Positions 54,588 to 61,895 of a stretch of DNA of 64,000 nucleotides are shown in pieces. Every line of letters starts with the position of its first letter. Positions within the stretch are counted from its first letter, which is position 1. The stretch spans positions 1 to 64,000 of the forward strand of contig CAVPDQ010000012.1 in NCBI GenBank assembly GCA_963702685.1, given 5' to 3'. Origin of the DNA: AP-15 sp963702685. Its GTDB lineage: Bacteria; Pseudomonadota; Alphaproteobacteria; ATCC43930; CGMCC-115725. Under the pieces are notes generated by a model, which ran no database searches, was not told the DNA's origin, and saw only the letters and a list, made by a program, of their open reading frames with translations. The position numbers and the translations under genes are program-made.

Positions 54588-55109
54588 ATGGCGAACTCGA
54601 TCCCGCCGAACCTCACCGCGCGACCGGGCGAGGCAATCCGGGTATTCCGCACGGCCGACGGCAGCTTCGCGATCGGCGCCGGCCGAATTGCGGTTGCCGG
54701 CGGCGATATGCGTTTTGTCGCCGGCGTCGTTGCCGATCTCGGCCGGATTGTCCACGGCGCCGCTGGCGAAGCCGTCCTACGGGAGGGCGATGCGCTCGGC
54801 CGCAAGCTCATTATCACTAAGCCCGTTACGCCGACCGAGCCGCGCAATGCATGGGTCCTGCCCGACGATCTGGCCGCGGCCACGCCCGCCGGCATCGCGA
54901 TCGACCACGTCGGGGACGGTGGCAGCCGGCGCGGCACCGGCGCCGGCAGCGGCAGCACGCTCGTCTACGATCCGGCCGACTGGCCGCCGCACGGCGAGCG
55001 GGGCCTGCCGGCGAGCGCGGACGTGCTGCTGCTGATGTTACGCCAAGCCAACCGGAACGCTGCTGGAACAAGCGATCCCGGCAAGCCCGATTGGGGTGAC
55101 GGCATATGA
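54588..55109 (+). CDS. VgrG-linked protein with degenerate M91-peptidase-like segment
   Basis: The 173-residue protein starts ten bases after vgrG and overlaps the next gene by four. Its N-terminal half has beta-rich repeats (AIRVFRTADGSFAIGAGRIA, REGDALGRKLIITKPV). The C-terminal half reads GSGSTLVYDPADWPPHGERG, then ADVLLLMLRQANRNAAGTSD. The spacing of GSGSTxxYxPxxWP and the later helix recalls the M91 effector-peptidase family, but the HExxH metal ligands are replaced (LMLRQ), so it would be inactive as a zinc protease. It may be a cargo, adaptor or pseudo-enzyme effector. The family link is an inference from recalled motifs. Confidence 0.65.
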   Translation: MANSIPPNLTARPGEAIRVFRTADGSFAIGAGRIAVAGGDMRFVAGVVADLGRIVHGAAGEAVLREGDALGRKLIITKPVTPTEPRNAWVLPDDLAAATPAGIAIDHVGDGGSRRGTGAGSGSTLVYDPADWPPHGERGLPASADVLLLMLRQANRNAAGTSDPGKPDWGDGI

Positions 55110-55717
55110 GCGCCGCGGCGATCAACGGCGCCCCGCCCGCCGCCGACCTGCGGCTCAATTGCCAGCCGTCGAAAATCGGCGGCGCGCTGCTGTTCCCGTT
55201 TACGCTCGAAAATCGCGGCATTACCGATGTCTATGCGATGCACGCCGCGCCCGGCTATGACCCGGCGAGCGGTGCGATGCGCGCGGACGAGCAGGCAGTC
55301 GTCGCGATCCTCGGCGAGGACGGTGACGCCATTGTCGGCAAATTCGCCGCACCCTTGCCGACCGACCGGCGGATTGTCCTCCCCGTCCTGCCGCTGGCCC
55401 GCCGCCTGCCGGCGGGCGGGCGCATCGAGGGACGGATCGAGATTCCCCTGCCGCTCGCCGAAACTAGCCCCTATTTTCCCGACCTGACATTGCGGAAATA
55501 TCAGGTCGTCGATATCAAAGGGCTGGTGTTTATGATCGGTTACTGGCTCGCCGGTGTCGACGGCCTAGTCGCGAGCCCGACCGATTATGCGCCCGAATTG
55601 TTCGTTATCACCACGCGCGATACCCGGCGCAGCGTGCGCCGCGTGTCGCAGCGCTTCCCGACGACCGGGCTGCAAATCTTCAAGCGCACCGACACCTTTC
55701 CGCGCGTTCTCGCCTGA
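55106..55717 (+). CDS. VgrG-operon hypothetical protein
   Basis: I do not recognise this 203-residue protein. It begins inside the stop of the preceding gene (ATGA overlap), so the two are translationally coupled. It looks soluble and beta-rich, with an Ig-like flavour (LRLNCQPSKIGGALLFPFTL, then RIEGRIEIPLPLAETSPYFP) and a C-terminus ending TTGLQIFKRTDTFPRVLA. No signal peptide or membrane helix is evident. By position it could be an effector chaperone, an immunity protein or part of the spike cargo. Confidence 0.65.
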   Translation: MSAAAINGAPPAADLRLNCQPSKIGGALLFPFTLENRGITDVYAMHAAPGYDPASGAMRADEQAVVAILGEDGDAIVGKFAAPLPTDRRIVLPVLPLARRLPAGGRIEGRIEIPLPLAETSPYFPDLTLRKYQVVDIKGLVFMIGYWLAGVDGLVASPTDYAPELFVITTRDTRRSVRRVSQRFPTTGLQIFKRTDTFPRVLA

Positions 55718-55726
55718 GCCGGGAGG

Positions 55727-56065
55727 TCACGGGATCTCGGTTGTCGTCTGGCCCGGATCGACCACCGTGATGATGCCGCCGACCAGGCATGTGAGGATCG
55801 ACGTGTCGTCGAGCGCCGGTTCTTCGTCGAGGATCACGTTTGGCGAACCCGGCGTCCACGGCGCCACGGTCGCCGGAACGCACGGCCCTTCGAGAGCCAC
55901 GCAGGCGCCGAACGGTAGAATGTTGGCCAGCGGAATGTGGTCCATGATGTTGGCCGCAAACTGCTCTTCAATCTGCTCGCGGTGCTCCGCCAGCACGACC
56001 AGGGCCGAGGGTGCCGCACCTTGCGTGCAGACCAACAACGCCCCGTTGACGACATGCATCGGCAT
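55727..56065 (-). CDS. DUF4280 PAAR-like spike protein
   Basis: The 112-residue product starts at the ATG at 56065, with GGAGGAAG upstream, and reads PMHVVNGALLVCTQGAAPSA, NIMDHIPLANILPFGACVAL and GSPNVILDEEPALDDTSILT. This fits DUF4280, a PAAR-like fold expected to sharpen the VgrG tip and often to link effectors. Cys residues in LVCTQG and FGACVAL are typical of the family. It converges with the vgrG operon, ten bases from the end of the last gene there, but is transcribed with the leftward kinase operon. Confidence 0.85.
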   Translation of the reverse strand: MPMHVVNGALLVCTQGAAPSALVVLAEHREQIEEQFAANIMDHIPLANILPFGACVALEGPCVPATVAPWTPGSPNVILDEEPALDDTSILTCLVGGIITVVDPGQTTTEIP

Positions 56066-56084
56066 GGCTCTTCCTCCATCGGGA

Positions 56085-56158
56085 ATCAATTCTGGCAGGG
56101 ATCAATTCTGGCAGGGATCAATTCTGGCAGGGATCAATTCTGGCAGGGATCAATTCTT
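56085..56158. repeat. 16-base tandem repeat, about 4.6 copies
   Basis: ATCAATTCTGGCAGGG is repeated exactly at 56085-56100, 56101-56116, 56117-56132 and 56133-56148, with a partial fifth copy ending in the stop region of the next gene. It fills the gap between the peptidoglycan-binding-like gene and the DUF4280 gene. The stop codon of the former (complement of TCA at 56150-56152) lies in the last copy. Confidence 0.9.
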
Positions 56159-56917
56159 GGCCGCGGTGCCCTGCGCGATCTTGAGCCGGCACTCGAAATA
56201 GCTCAGCACCCGCGCCTGCCGCTGCACCTCTTTGAGCGCCGGACCGCCGATCTCCTGCGCCACCTCGCGCGCTTCCTGCAGCCGGTCCCTGAGGCTGGGC
56301 ACCGCATTTTCGAGCGATCCGTCGAACCCGGTCTGCAGAAATGAATCGGGCGTATATTGCTTGCCGCCGATCAGAAAATCCGCCGCTGCATAGGGGCAGG
56401 CGGCGAAACGGTCGGCGGCCGGCGGCGGATGCGGCGGCGCCACGGCGGCCGCCGGCGGCGGCGCAGCCGGGGCGGGCGCTGTCGCGGCCGGCGGGGGTGC
56501 GGATGAGGGGGCGGACGCCGCCGGCGGTTGCGGCGTACCCAGCAGGACGCCCGCGGCCGCCTTGCGCAGGCGGTCGAGCAGTGCCGTCGAAATCTGGCCG
56601 CTGCTGACCAGATCCGCGAGCGGCAAGCCGGCCTGCTGCTCGAATTTATGGACGGCGGCGTTGGTCAATTGGCGCGGCACGCCGTCGATCGGTCCGGGGT
56701 CGATCCCGATGCTGGACAACAGGAACTGCACCTGACGAACCAGCGCCGGGGTCGCCGCCACCCGATTCCCCGGGGCTACCGCCGCAATACCCGCAGTCGC
56801 CGTTGCCGAGGTCGCCGTTGCCACCGTCGGCGCCCCGGCCGCCGCCGGCACGAGGGCGGCGAACAGTGCCACAAAGGCGCCAGCCGCCAGGCGGATCAAA
56901 ACCGTTGCTCGCACCAT
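56150..56917 (-). CDS. secreted peptidoglycan-binding-domain-like protein
   Basis: The 255-residue product (ATG at 56917) begins with a signal peptide (RATVLIRLAAGAFVALFAAL, VPAAAGA). A peptidoglycan-binding-like repeat follows (VRQVQFLLSSIGIDPGPIDG, VPRQLTNAAVHKFEQQAGLP), then a Pro/Ala-rich linker and a C-terminal helical domain with CPYAAADFLIGGKQYTPDSF and YFECRLKIAQG. It probably sits in the periplasm bound to the wall. It is the third gene of a leftward operon after the heme/HAMP sensor and the kinase, and ends in the tandem repeat. Confidence 0.75.
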   Translation of the reverse strand: MVRATVLIRLAAGAFVALFAALVPAAAGAPTVATATSATATAGIAAVAPGNRVAATPALVRQVQFLLSSIGIDPGPIDGVPRQLTNAAVHKFEQQAGLPLADLVSSGQISTALLDRLRKAAAGVLLGTPQPPAASAPSSAPPPAATAPAPAAPPPAAAVAPPHPPPAADRFAACPYAAADFLIGGKQYTPDSFLQTGFDGSLENAVPSLRDRLQEAREVAQEIGGPALKEVQRQARVLSYFECRLKIAQGTAAKN

Positions 56918-56962
56918 CCGGTTGCTACATCCCCCCCGTCGGCGATGGTCGATCATCTGCGG

Positions 56963-58324
56963 TTATCTCACGGAACCGAGAAAGGCCGCACGGTCGCGCT
57001 CGTCGGGAATCTCCGCGGCGAGAGCCTGATAGAGCCTCGGCAAGGTCTCGAAGCTCCGCAGGTGCCGCTTGATGACGAGCCGCGCGATCGGCCCGATGAC
57101 GCGGGTCAGCTGCTGTTCGATCTCGGCAAGGGTGGCGAGCGGCGGCAATGGTGCAACGGCGGGAGCGCCGGTGCCGCCAACCGATCTCAGCCCCGGTGTC
57201 GAAGTCTGGTCAGGCAGCCGCACCGCCAGCTGCCTGCCCGACTGCAAAAACCGGCGACGTTCGTCCTCGCGGTCGATGTGGCCCGCCAGGGTTGCGCACA
57301 GCGCGTCGAAATCGTCGGTCGCCCGCGACGCCTGCTTGACGGCGAGCGAGGCGACCGGTCCGATGGCGGTCGCAAGCGCGCGTTCGAGCCCGTTCAGCAG
57401 TTCGGCGCCCCAGATATTGCGCGCGCGCGGCGGCGCTGCGATCGCGGCGGGCGGCGGCGCGCTGGCGCGGGCGGGGAACGGAGCGGGAGCAGCAAACGGG
57501 GCGGGAACGACCACCGCCGTGATCGCCCGGGAAAACTCGCCGGCCGACGCAAAGCGCGCGGCGGGATCATAGGCGAGGGCGCGATCGATGACCGGCTTCA
57601 ATGCGGCGGGCACGAGCGGGTTCAATACGCAGATGTCCTCCGGTCCGCGCCGCTCCATCAGCACCATGCTCTCGGCCAGGCTCTTGGCGCGAAACGGTTT
57701 CACGCCGGTCGATGCCTCGAACAGCATAACCGCCGCGGCAAACAGGTCGCTGCGTCCGTCGACCGGCTCGCCGCGCAGCTGTTCCGGCGCCACATAAGCC
57801 GGGGTGCCGAGGACGTCGCCGACCACCGTCAGATCGGATGCGTCGGTCCGCGCGATCCCGAAATCGGCGATCTTTACCGGGCCGTTCGGCGGTACGAGAA
57901 TGTTGGACGGCTTGATGTCGCGGTGGACGATCCCGCTCTCGTGTGCAAAGCCCAACCCGCTCAAGACCTGGACGATGATATCGACCGTCCGGTCGAGCGG
58001 CAGCGGACCCGCGGTTTTCAACAAACCGGCGAGGCTCGGGCCGTCGACGAACTCCATCGCCAGAAACGGCAATCCGTTGTCTTCGCCGAAATCGAGAACC
58101 GTGACGATGTTGGGGTGAAAGCGCTGCCCGGCTGCCCGCGCTTCGCGTTTGAAGCGCTCCATCCACTGATCGGCGCCGTTGCCGCCCAACAACTCGCGGC
58201 GGATGATCTTGATCGCCACCGGCCGGTCGATGACCGGGTCGTAGGCGCGATAGACCTCGCCCATCGCCCCCGAGGCGAGCCACTGATCGATACGATAACG
58301 TCCGACGGTTGTACCGATGTCCAC
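56963..58324 (-). CDS. Hanks-type Ser/Thr protein kinase
   Basis: The 453-residue soluble kinase has a full catalytic domain (8-270): GRYRIDQWLASGAMGEVYRA, VAIKII with the ATP Lys, IVHRDIKPSNILV, IADFGIART, GTPAYVAPEQLRG. A Pro/Ala linker is followed by a roughly 150-residue C-terminal region with two similar segments, LATAIGPVASLAVKQASRA and LTRVIGPIARLVIKRHLRS, an internal repeat of unknown role. There is no membrane helix. It is encoded 21 bases downstream of the heme/HAMP sensor, which could supply the membrane input. It is distinct from the PpkA-like kinase at the other end of the island. Confidence 0.92.
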   Translation of the reverse strand: MDIGTTVGRYRIDQWLASGAMGEVYRAYDPVIDRPVAIKIIRRELLGGNGADQWMERFKREARAAGQRFHPNIVTVLDFGEDNGLPFLAMEFVDGPSLAGLLKTAGPLPLDRTVDIIVQVLSGLGFAHESGIVHRDIKPSNILVPPNGPVKIADFGIARTDASDLTVVGDVLGTPAYVAPEQLRGEPVDGRSDLFAAAVMLFEASTGVKPFRAKSLAESMVLMERRGPEDICVLNPLVPAALKPVIDRALAYDPAARFASAGEFSRAITAVVVPAPFAAPAPFPARASAPPPAAIAAPPRARNIWGAELLNGLERALATAIGPVASLAVKQASRATDDFDALCATLAGHIDREDERRRFLQSGRQLAVRLPDQTSTPGLRSVGGTGAPAVAPLPPLATLAEIEQQLTRVIGPIARLVIKRHLRSFETLPRLYQALAAEIPDERDRAAFLGSVR

Positions 58325-58345
58325 CTGACGACGTCCCTCGGCCGG

Positions 58346-59227
58346 CTATTCGGCCTGGCCTTCGAGCATCTTCATAGCATTTTGCAGGCTGCGCCGCATC
58401 CGATTGAACGAAGCCGCCAGCGAACCGATCTCGTCCTTGCTGTCACGGACGAGCTCGGGCGCGTCCATCTGTCCGAGGCTGACCTTGCTCGCCATATCCG
58501 AGATCTCCTCGACCGGTTTGACGACGATGGCTCGCAGCAACAGATCGACAATGATGATGACGACCAGAAAGATCACGGCCAGCGCCACCATGAACCATAA
58601 CAGCGCGGCGTAGGCGCGGCCCAGCGGCACCTGGAGCGGGATCGAGACCACCTGGGCGCCGACGATGTCGCCGACTTTCCAGCCGAACCCGTGGTCGCTG
58701 CCGTAAAGCGCCACCATCGTCGCCGGCGCCTTGGCCGGAGTATCGTGGCAGGAGAGGCAATCCGCGCTGCCGACCTTGAGCGGTCGCGCCAGCACCAGAA
58801 AATCGCCGGCCGGCGTGTTGCGAACCGTCACCGACTGCGCCAGCGCCGGGTCGTTGCGAAAGGCATCGATCAGACCGGTTTCCCAGTCGTTCGCTTGGTC
58901 GTTGACGTTGATCGGGTTGAGGGTCGGTTCCCGGTAGTTGTAATTATTCAAATTCTTGGCCACCGTCTGCAAATTCACCTTAGCCGCAAAAAACGGGATC
59001 GATTCCGGCAAGAATTGGACTTTCAATTGTTCTTTCAGCAGAGGATCGATATTGGCCTCGGTGTAGTGGCGAATGGCCGAAGCCGCCTCCATGATGATCG
59101 TGCCGTTTTGCACGCTCTCGGCGATCGCATTGCGCTTCAGCAGCGTATAGGCGACGCCGCCGGCAAGCCCCAATCCAACGACGAAGGCGGCCAGCACTGC
59201 CAAATCGATCTTTGCTCGAATTTTCAT
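58346..59227 (-). CDS. heme-c DUF3365 (Tll0287-like) sensor with HAMP domain
   Basis: The 293-residue protein (ATG at 59227, KIRAKIDLAVLAAFVVG) has an N-terminal membrane helix, a periplasmic DUF3365 domain with a heme-c motif CLSCH (in SADCLSCHDTPAKAP), a second helix (AALLWFMVALAVIFLVVIII) and a cytoplasmic HAMP domain (VVKPVEEISDMASKVSLGQM) ending in a short coiled coil. No kinase, cyclase or methyl-accepting output domain follows. It is the first gene of an operon with a Ser/Thr kinase, suggesting that redox or ligand signals at the heme reach the kinase in trans. Confidence 0.85.
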   Translation of the reverse strand: MKIRAKIDLAVLAAFVVGLGLAGGVAYTLLKRNAIAESVQNGTIIMEAASAIRHYTEANIDPLLKEQLKVQFLPESIPFFAAKVNLQTVAKNLNNYNYREPTLNPINVNDQANDWETGLIDAFRNDPALAQSVTVRNTPAGDFLVLARPLKVGSADCLSCHDTPAKAPATMVALYGSDHGFGWKVGDIVGAQVVSIPLQVPLGRAYAALLWFMVALAVIFLVVIIIVDLLLRAIVVKPVEEISDMASKVSLGQMDAPELVRDSKDEIGSLAASFNRMRRSLQNAMKMLEGQAE

Positions 59228-59523
59228 GACGCCGATCGTAAACTGTACAAGGGGCCGATTAAAATTGGAACCACACCGGGAGCTTACACGTCTGCTTGCC
59301 GGTTTCAAGCGGAACAAGGCGTGGCCGGGAGGCAATCGGGAAGTGCGGTAGAAGCCCTATGGCGATTTGCGGCGACCGAGCCGCGGGACACTGTGTCGCC
59401 TGCACGCGGGTCGAGCCGATCCTGTCATCCCAGGACCTGCCCGGCCCGCGGCTACGGGGTCGCGGGCTCGTTTCGGGCCAGGACGATGATGGTCGGGGCC
59501 GAGCATCTTTTCGCTCGCCGCGC
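59228..59523. other. stretch without an intact gene
   Basis: Upstream of the heme/HAMP sensor this segment should hold its promoter (leftward). The part above about 59400 appears to be further decayed sequence of the cyclase-TPR remnant. No complete frame is supported. Confidence 0.3.
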
Positions 59524-59796
59524 TCATCGGACGCGAATAGGCCGCCTCATCGAAGCGCCGGCCGAGAAAATGCGCGATGCGGGCGCGGGGGGGGCGAGGC
59601 GTAGCGCGGCTTCGACATGCTTGGTCGCAATGTCAGGCTGGCCTGCATGCATTTTGAGGACGCCGCTGATGTGCCAGCCCCGTGCGAAATTGGGGTTCAG
59701 CGCCAGGGCACGATCAACCAACGCCATCATGGCCTCGATGTCCTCGCCGAAATAGGCCAGTATAACCGCGGCATTCGCCAGGACGCCTGGGGGCAA
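59524..59796 (-). pseudogene. TPR fragment of a cyclase-type protein
   Basis: AVILAYFGEDIEAMMALVDR and ALALNPNFARGWHISGVLKM form TPR repeats like those at the C-terminus of class III adenylate/guanylate cyclases. After VEAALRLAP the frame is lost in a run of eight G/C at 59587-59594; a neighbouring frame continues RIAHFLGRRFDEAAYS. Both ends of the gene are missing, the upstream end being joined to an IS1182-like remnant. Confidence 0.6.
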
Positions 59797-59829
59797 GCCG
59801 CCCGCGCGGCCGACGGCGGGTCCCCTCCC

Positions 59830-60051
59830 GGCCGATCAGATCAATCTGACCGATGACGAATTGCGGATCATGCCGGTGGCCGGTGGCGGGTTCGAGCAGT
59901 GCTACAACGTGCAAGCCGCGGTGGCGGCGGGCAGCCTCCTGGTGGTCGCAACCGATGTCGTCCAGGCCGCCAACAGCCTGCCCCCGCGAAGGCGGGGGAC
60001 AAGCAGCAGTTGGGGTCGATGGTGCGCAAGATCGTCAACGCGATGCGGTGA
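59830..60051 (+). pseudogene. IS1182-type transposase remnant
   Basis: The reading LTDDELRIMPVAGGGFEQCY, NVQAAVAAGSLLVVATDVVQ, AAN and then, one frame on, DKQQLGSMVRKIVNAMR matches an internal piece of IS1182/IS1478-like transposases, where AAND is followed directly by KQQL. The join is interrupted by about 20 bases forming a perfect GC-rich hairpin. Nothing else of the element remains. Confidence 0.65.
59982..59999. repeat. REP-like hairpin inside the IS1182 remnant
   Basis: CCCCCGC and GCGGGGG pair perfectly around GAAG. The hairpin splits the otherwise continuous transposase reading AAN/DKQQL. The sequence resembles short dispersed palindromes found widely in alphaproteobacterial genomes. 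Confidence 0.6.
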
Positions 60052-60071
60052 CCGACTTTAAGGTTTTGCCG

Positions 60072-60497
60072 ATGCAATGGGTGTTCCTGGTCCTTGCCTT
60101 GTTGGCCGCGCTGGCCGAGTTGCATACCGGCACCTTCTATCTTGCCGGCGTCGCTGCCGCCGCCCTCCTCACCACTCTGATGGGCTTCTGGATTCGGGGC
60201 GATCTGCTGATTTTTGCGTTTGTGGTTCTTTGTGCGATCCTGACAGCCGCAGTCATGCTCAGTCGGCGGCATCAAGAACGCACCAAAGGTCTTGCGGATT
60301 TCGACATCGGCCAGACCGTGACGATACGCGATGTCCCGCTGCAAGGAAATTGTCTCACGGTCAGTTATCGCGGCGTGAATTGGCAAGCCGTGATGGAAGA
60401 CGGTACCGTCCCCGCTTCCGGCAGCACCGCCATCATCAAGCGTAAGACCGACAAGCTCCTGCATCTCGCCTTGCCGGTCGACATGCGGCAGACATAA
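60072..60497 (+). CDS. NfeD-family membrane protein
   Basis: The 141-residue protein has three membrane segments (WVFLVLALLAALAELHTGTF, LAGVAAAALLTTLMGFW, LLIFAFVVLCAILTAAVML) and a C-terminal OB-fold-like domain (GLADFDIGQTVTIRDVPLQG, VNWQAVMEDGTVPASGSTAI). This is the short NfeD form encoded next to slipin genes, acting together at the inner membrane, possibly in membrane-domain organisation or quality control. The slipin gene starts 18 bases on. The ribosome-binding site is weak. Confidence 0.87.
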   Translation: MQWVFLVLALLAALAELHTGTFYLAGVAAAALLTTLMGFWIRGDLLIFAFVVLCAILTAAVMLSRRHQERTKGLADFDIGQTVTIRDVPLQGNCLTVSYRGVNWQAVMEDGTVPASGSTAIIKRKTDKLLHLALPVDMRQT

Positions 60498-60515
60498 ATA
60501 ATGAGGATTTGCTTC

Positions 60516-61499
60516 ATGTCGTTCGAATTTATCATCTGGTTGATAATACTCCTTCTTCTTCTGTTCTTTGGATTTGCCATACTGCGCTCAGCACTGCGCA
60601 TCGTGCCGCAGCAGCAATCATGGATTGTCCAACGCCTCGGCCGCTTCCACCGCGCCCTGTCGCCGGGGTTGAACGTGCTCGTGCCCTTCATGGATCGCGT
60701 CGCCTACCGCTTCGACCTGCGCGAAGTGCCCTCAGAAGTGCCGGCACAGGTTTGCATCTCTCTCGACAATACCACCCTCACCGTCGATGGCTTCCTCTAT
60801 CTCCAGATCACCGATGCGGTGAAAGCGGCCTATGGATCGAGCAATCCAATGAACGCCGCAATGCAATTGGCGCAGACCAGCATGCGCTCGGAGATCGGCA
60901 AGCTGCATCTCGACCAAGCCCTGTCCTCGCGGCAGATGCTGAATGCCGCGGTCGCTGCGGCGGTAGAGGAGGCCGCCGTCAATTGGGGGATCAAGGTCCT
61001 CCGCTACGAGATCAAGGACATCACGCCACCGCAGGCAATCCTGCATGCCATGGAGCTGCAGATCACAGCGGAACGGGAAAAGCGCGCGATGATCTTCAAA
61101 TCGGAAGGCGAGCGCCAGCAGGAGATCAACACGTCCGAGGGCCAGCGTCAGCGAGAGATCAACCTCGCCGATGGGCGAAGGCAAGCCGAGATCCTGCGCG
61201 CCGAGGGCGAAGCCAAGGCCATCGAACTAGTTGCCTCGGCCACCGCCGATGCCATCCGGGCCATCGCTACAGCGGCGGTCGTCGACGGCGGCATCGAAGC
61301 TGTGCAGATGCAACTCGCCAAGGACTTCATCGACAAATGGGGCAATCTCGCCAAGCAGGGCACAACCATGATCATCCCAGCCGATCTCGGCAATATCGGC
61401 GCAGTGGTGGGAACTGCTTTGCAAATCGTAAAGGGAAACTCGGGGGCGGCGCACACGGCGTCGCCCCGGGCGGGCGGGTCGGTGCCGCAGGCGGGGTGA
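60516..61499 (+). CDS. slipin/stomatin-type SPFH (band 7) protein
   Basis: The 327-residue protein has one N-terminal membrane helix (FIIWLIILLLLLFFGFAILR), an SPFH domain (RIVPQQQSWIVQRLGRFHRA, LSPGLNVLVPFMDRVAYRFD, VCISLDNTTLTVDGFLYLQI) and a long coiled coil (AEREKRAMIFKSEGERQQE). The ATG at 60516 has GAGG nine bases upstream; another ATG at 60501 is five codons earlier. It pairs with the NfeD gene and likely forms membrane microdomain scaffolds of the QmcA type. Confidence 0.93.
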   Translation: MSFEFIIWLIILLLLLFFGFAILRSALRIVPQQQSWIVQRLGRFHRALSPGLNVLVPFMDRVAYRFDLREVPSEVPAQVCISLDNTTLTVDGFLYLQITDAVKAAYGSSNPMNAAMQLAQTSMRSEIGKLHLDQALSSRQMLNAAVAAAVEEAAVNWGIKVLRYEIKDITPPQAILHAMELQITAEREKRAMIFKSEGERQQEINTSEGQRQREINLADGRRQAEILRAEGEAKAIELVASATADAIRAIATAAVVDGGIEAVQMQLAKDFIDKWGNLAKQGTTMIIPADLGNIGAVVGTALQIVKGNSGAAHTASPRAGGSVPQAG

Positions 61500-61504
61500 C
61501 GGCG

Positions 61505-61663
61505 TCATGCCAGCGATGGATGAACCGATCGCGCAGACCATGGGGCAGGCCGCACGACCCCCGGCAATGGCGGCGAGATCAGCGGCGCCAGATCGACCGC
61601 CTGGGCATAAGCAGCACCGCAGCAGCCGACGAGCAGACAGACCGGGACGAGCGAGCGCCGCAT
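61505..61663 (-). CDS. possible short secreted protein
   Basis: A 52-residue frame begins with RRSLVPVCLLVGCCGAAYAQ, a good signal peptide, then AVDLAPLISPPLPGVVRPAP and a stop. AAAGG lies directly before the ATG, too close for an ideal ribosome-binding site. It may be a short secreted peptide or the 5' remnant of a larger gene. No other gene is seen between 61500 and 61895. Confidence 0.3.
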   Translation of the reverse strand: MRRSLVPVCLLVGCCGAAYAQAVDLAPLISPPLPGVVRPAPWSARSVHPSLA

Positions 61664-61895
61664 CCTTTGCGCCCGCGACGAGAACCACCAAGACCCGGCT
61701 GACCTCCGCAATTCTCGCTCCCCTGCGCCGATCGCCGTTCGATGACCTCCTTTACCGTGCCAAATGGCATGACCGACCAGAACTGCCCCTTCTCCAACCT
61801 TAAGAACATTCAGCTTCACGATAATTCGGCTTTGGCGCTATCGCACGGCTGCGAAGCTCGACCTATATGCAGAACTACAACAGGAGATCGACGGT

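Noticed and set aside
56085..56158. CRISPR-like repeat array
   Set aside because: The 16-base units are directly adjacent with no spacers and no cas genes are nearby, so it is a simple tandem repeat.
56528..58600. 690-codon rightward frame opposite the second kinase
   Set aside because: Shadow of the kinase and peptidoglycan-binding-like genes; no motif or ribosome-binding site.
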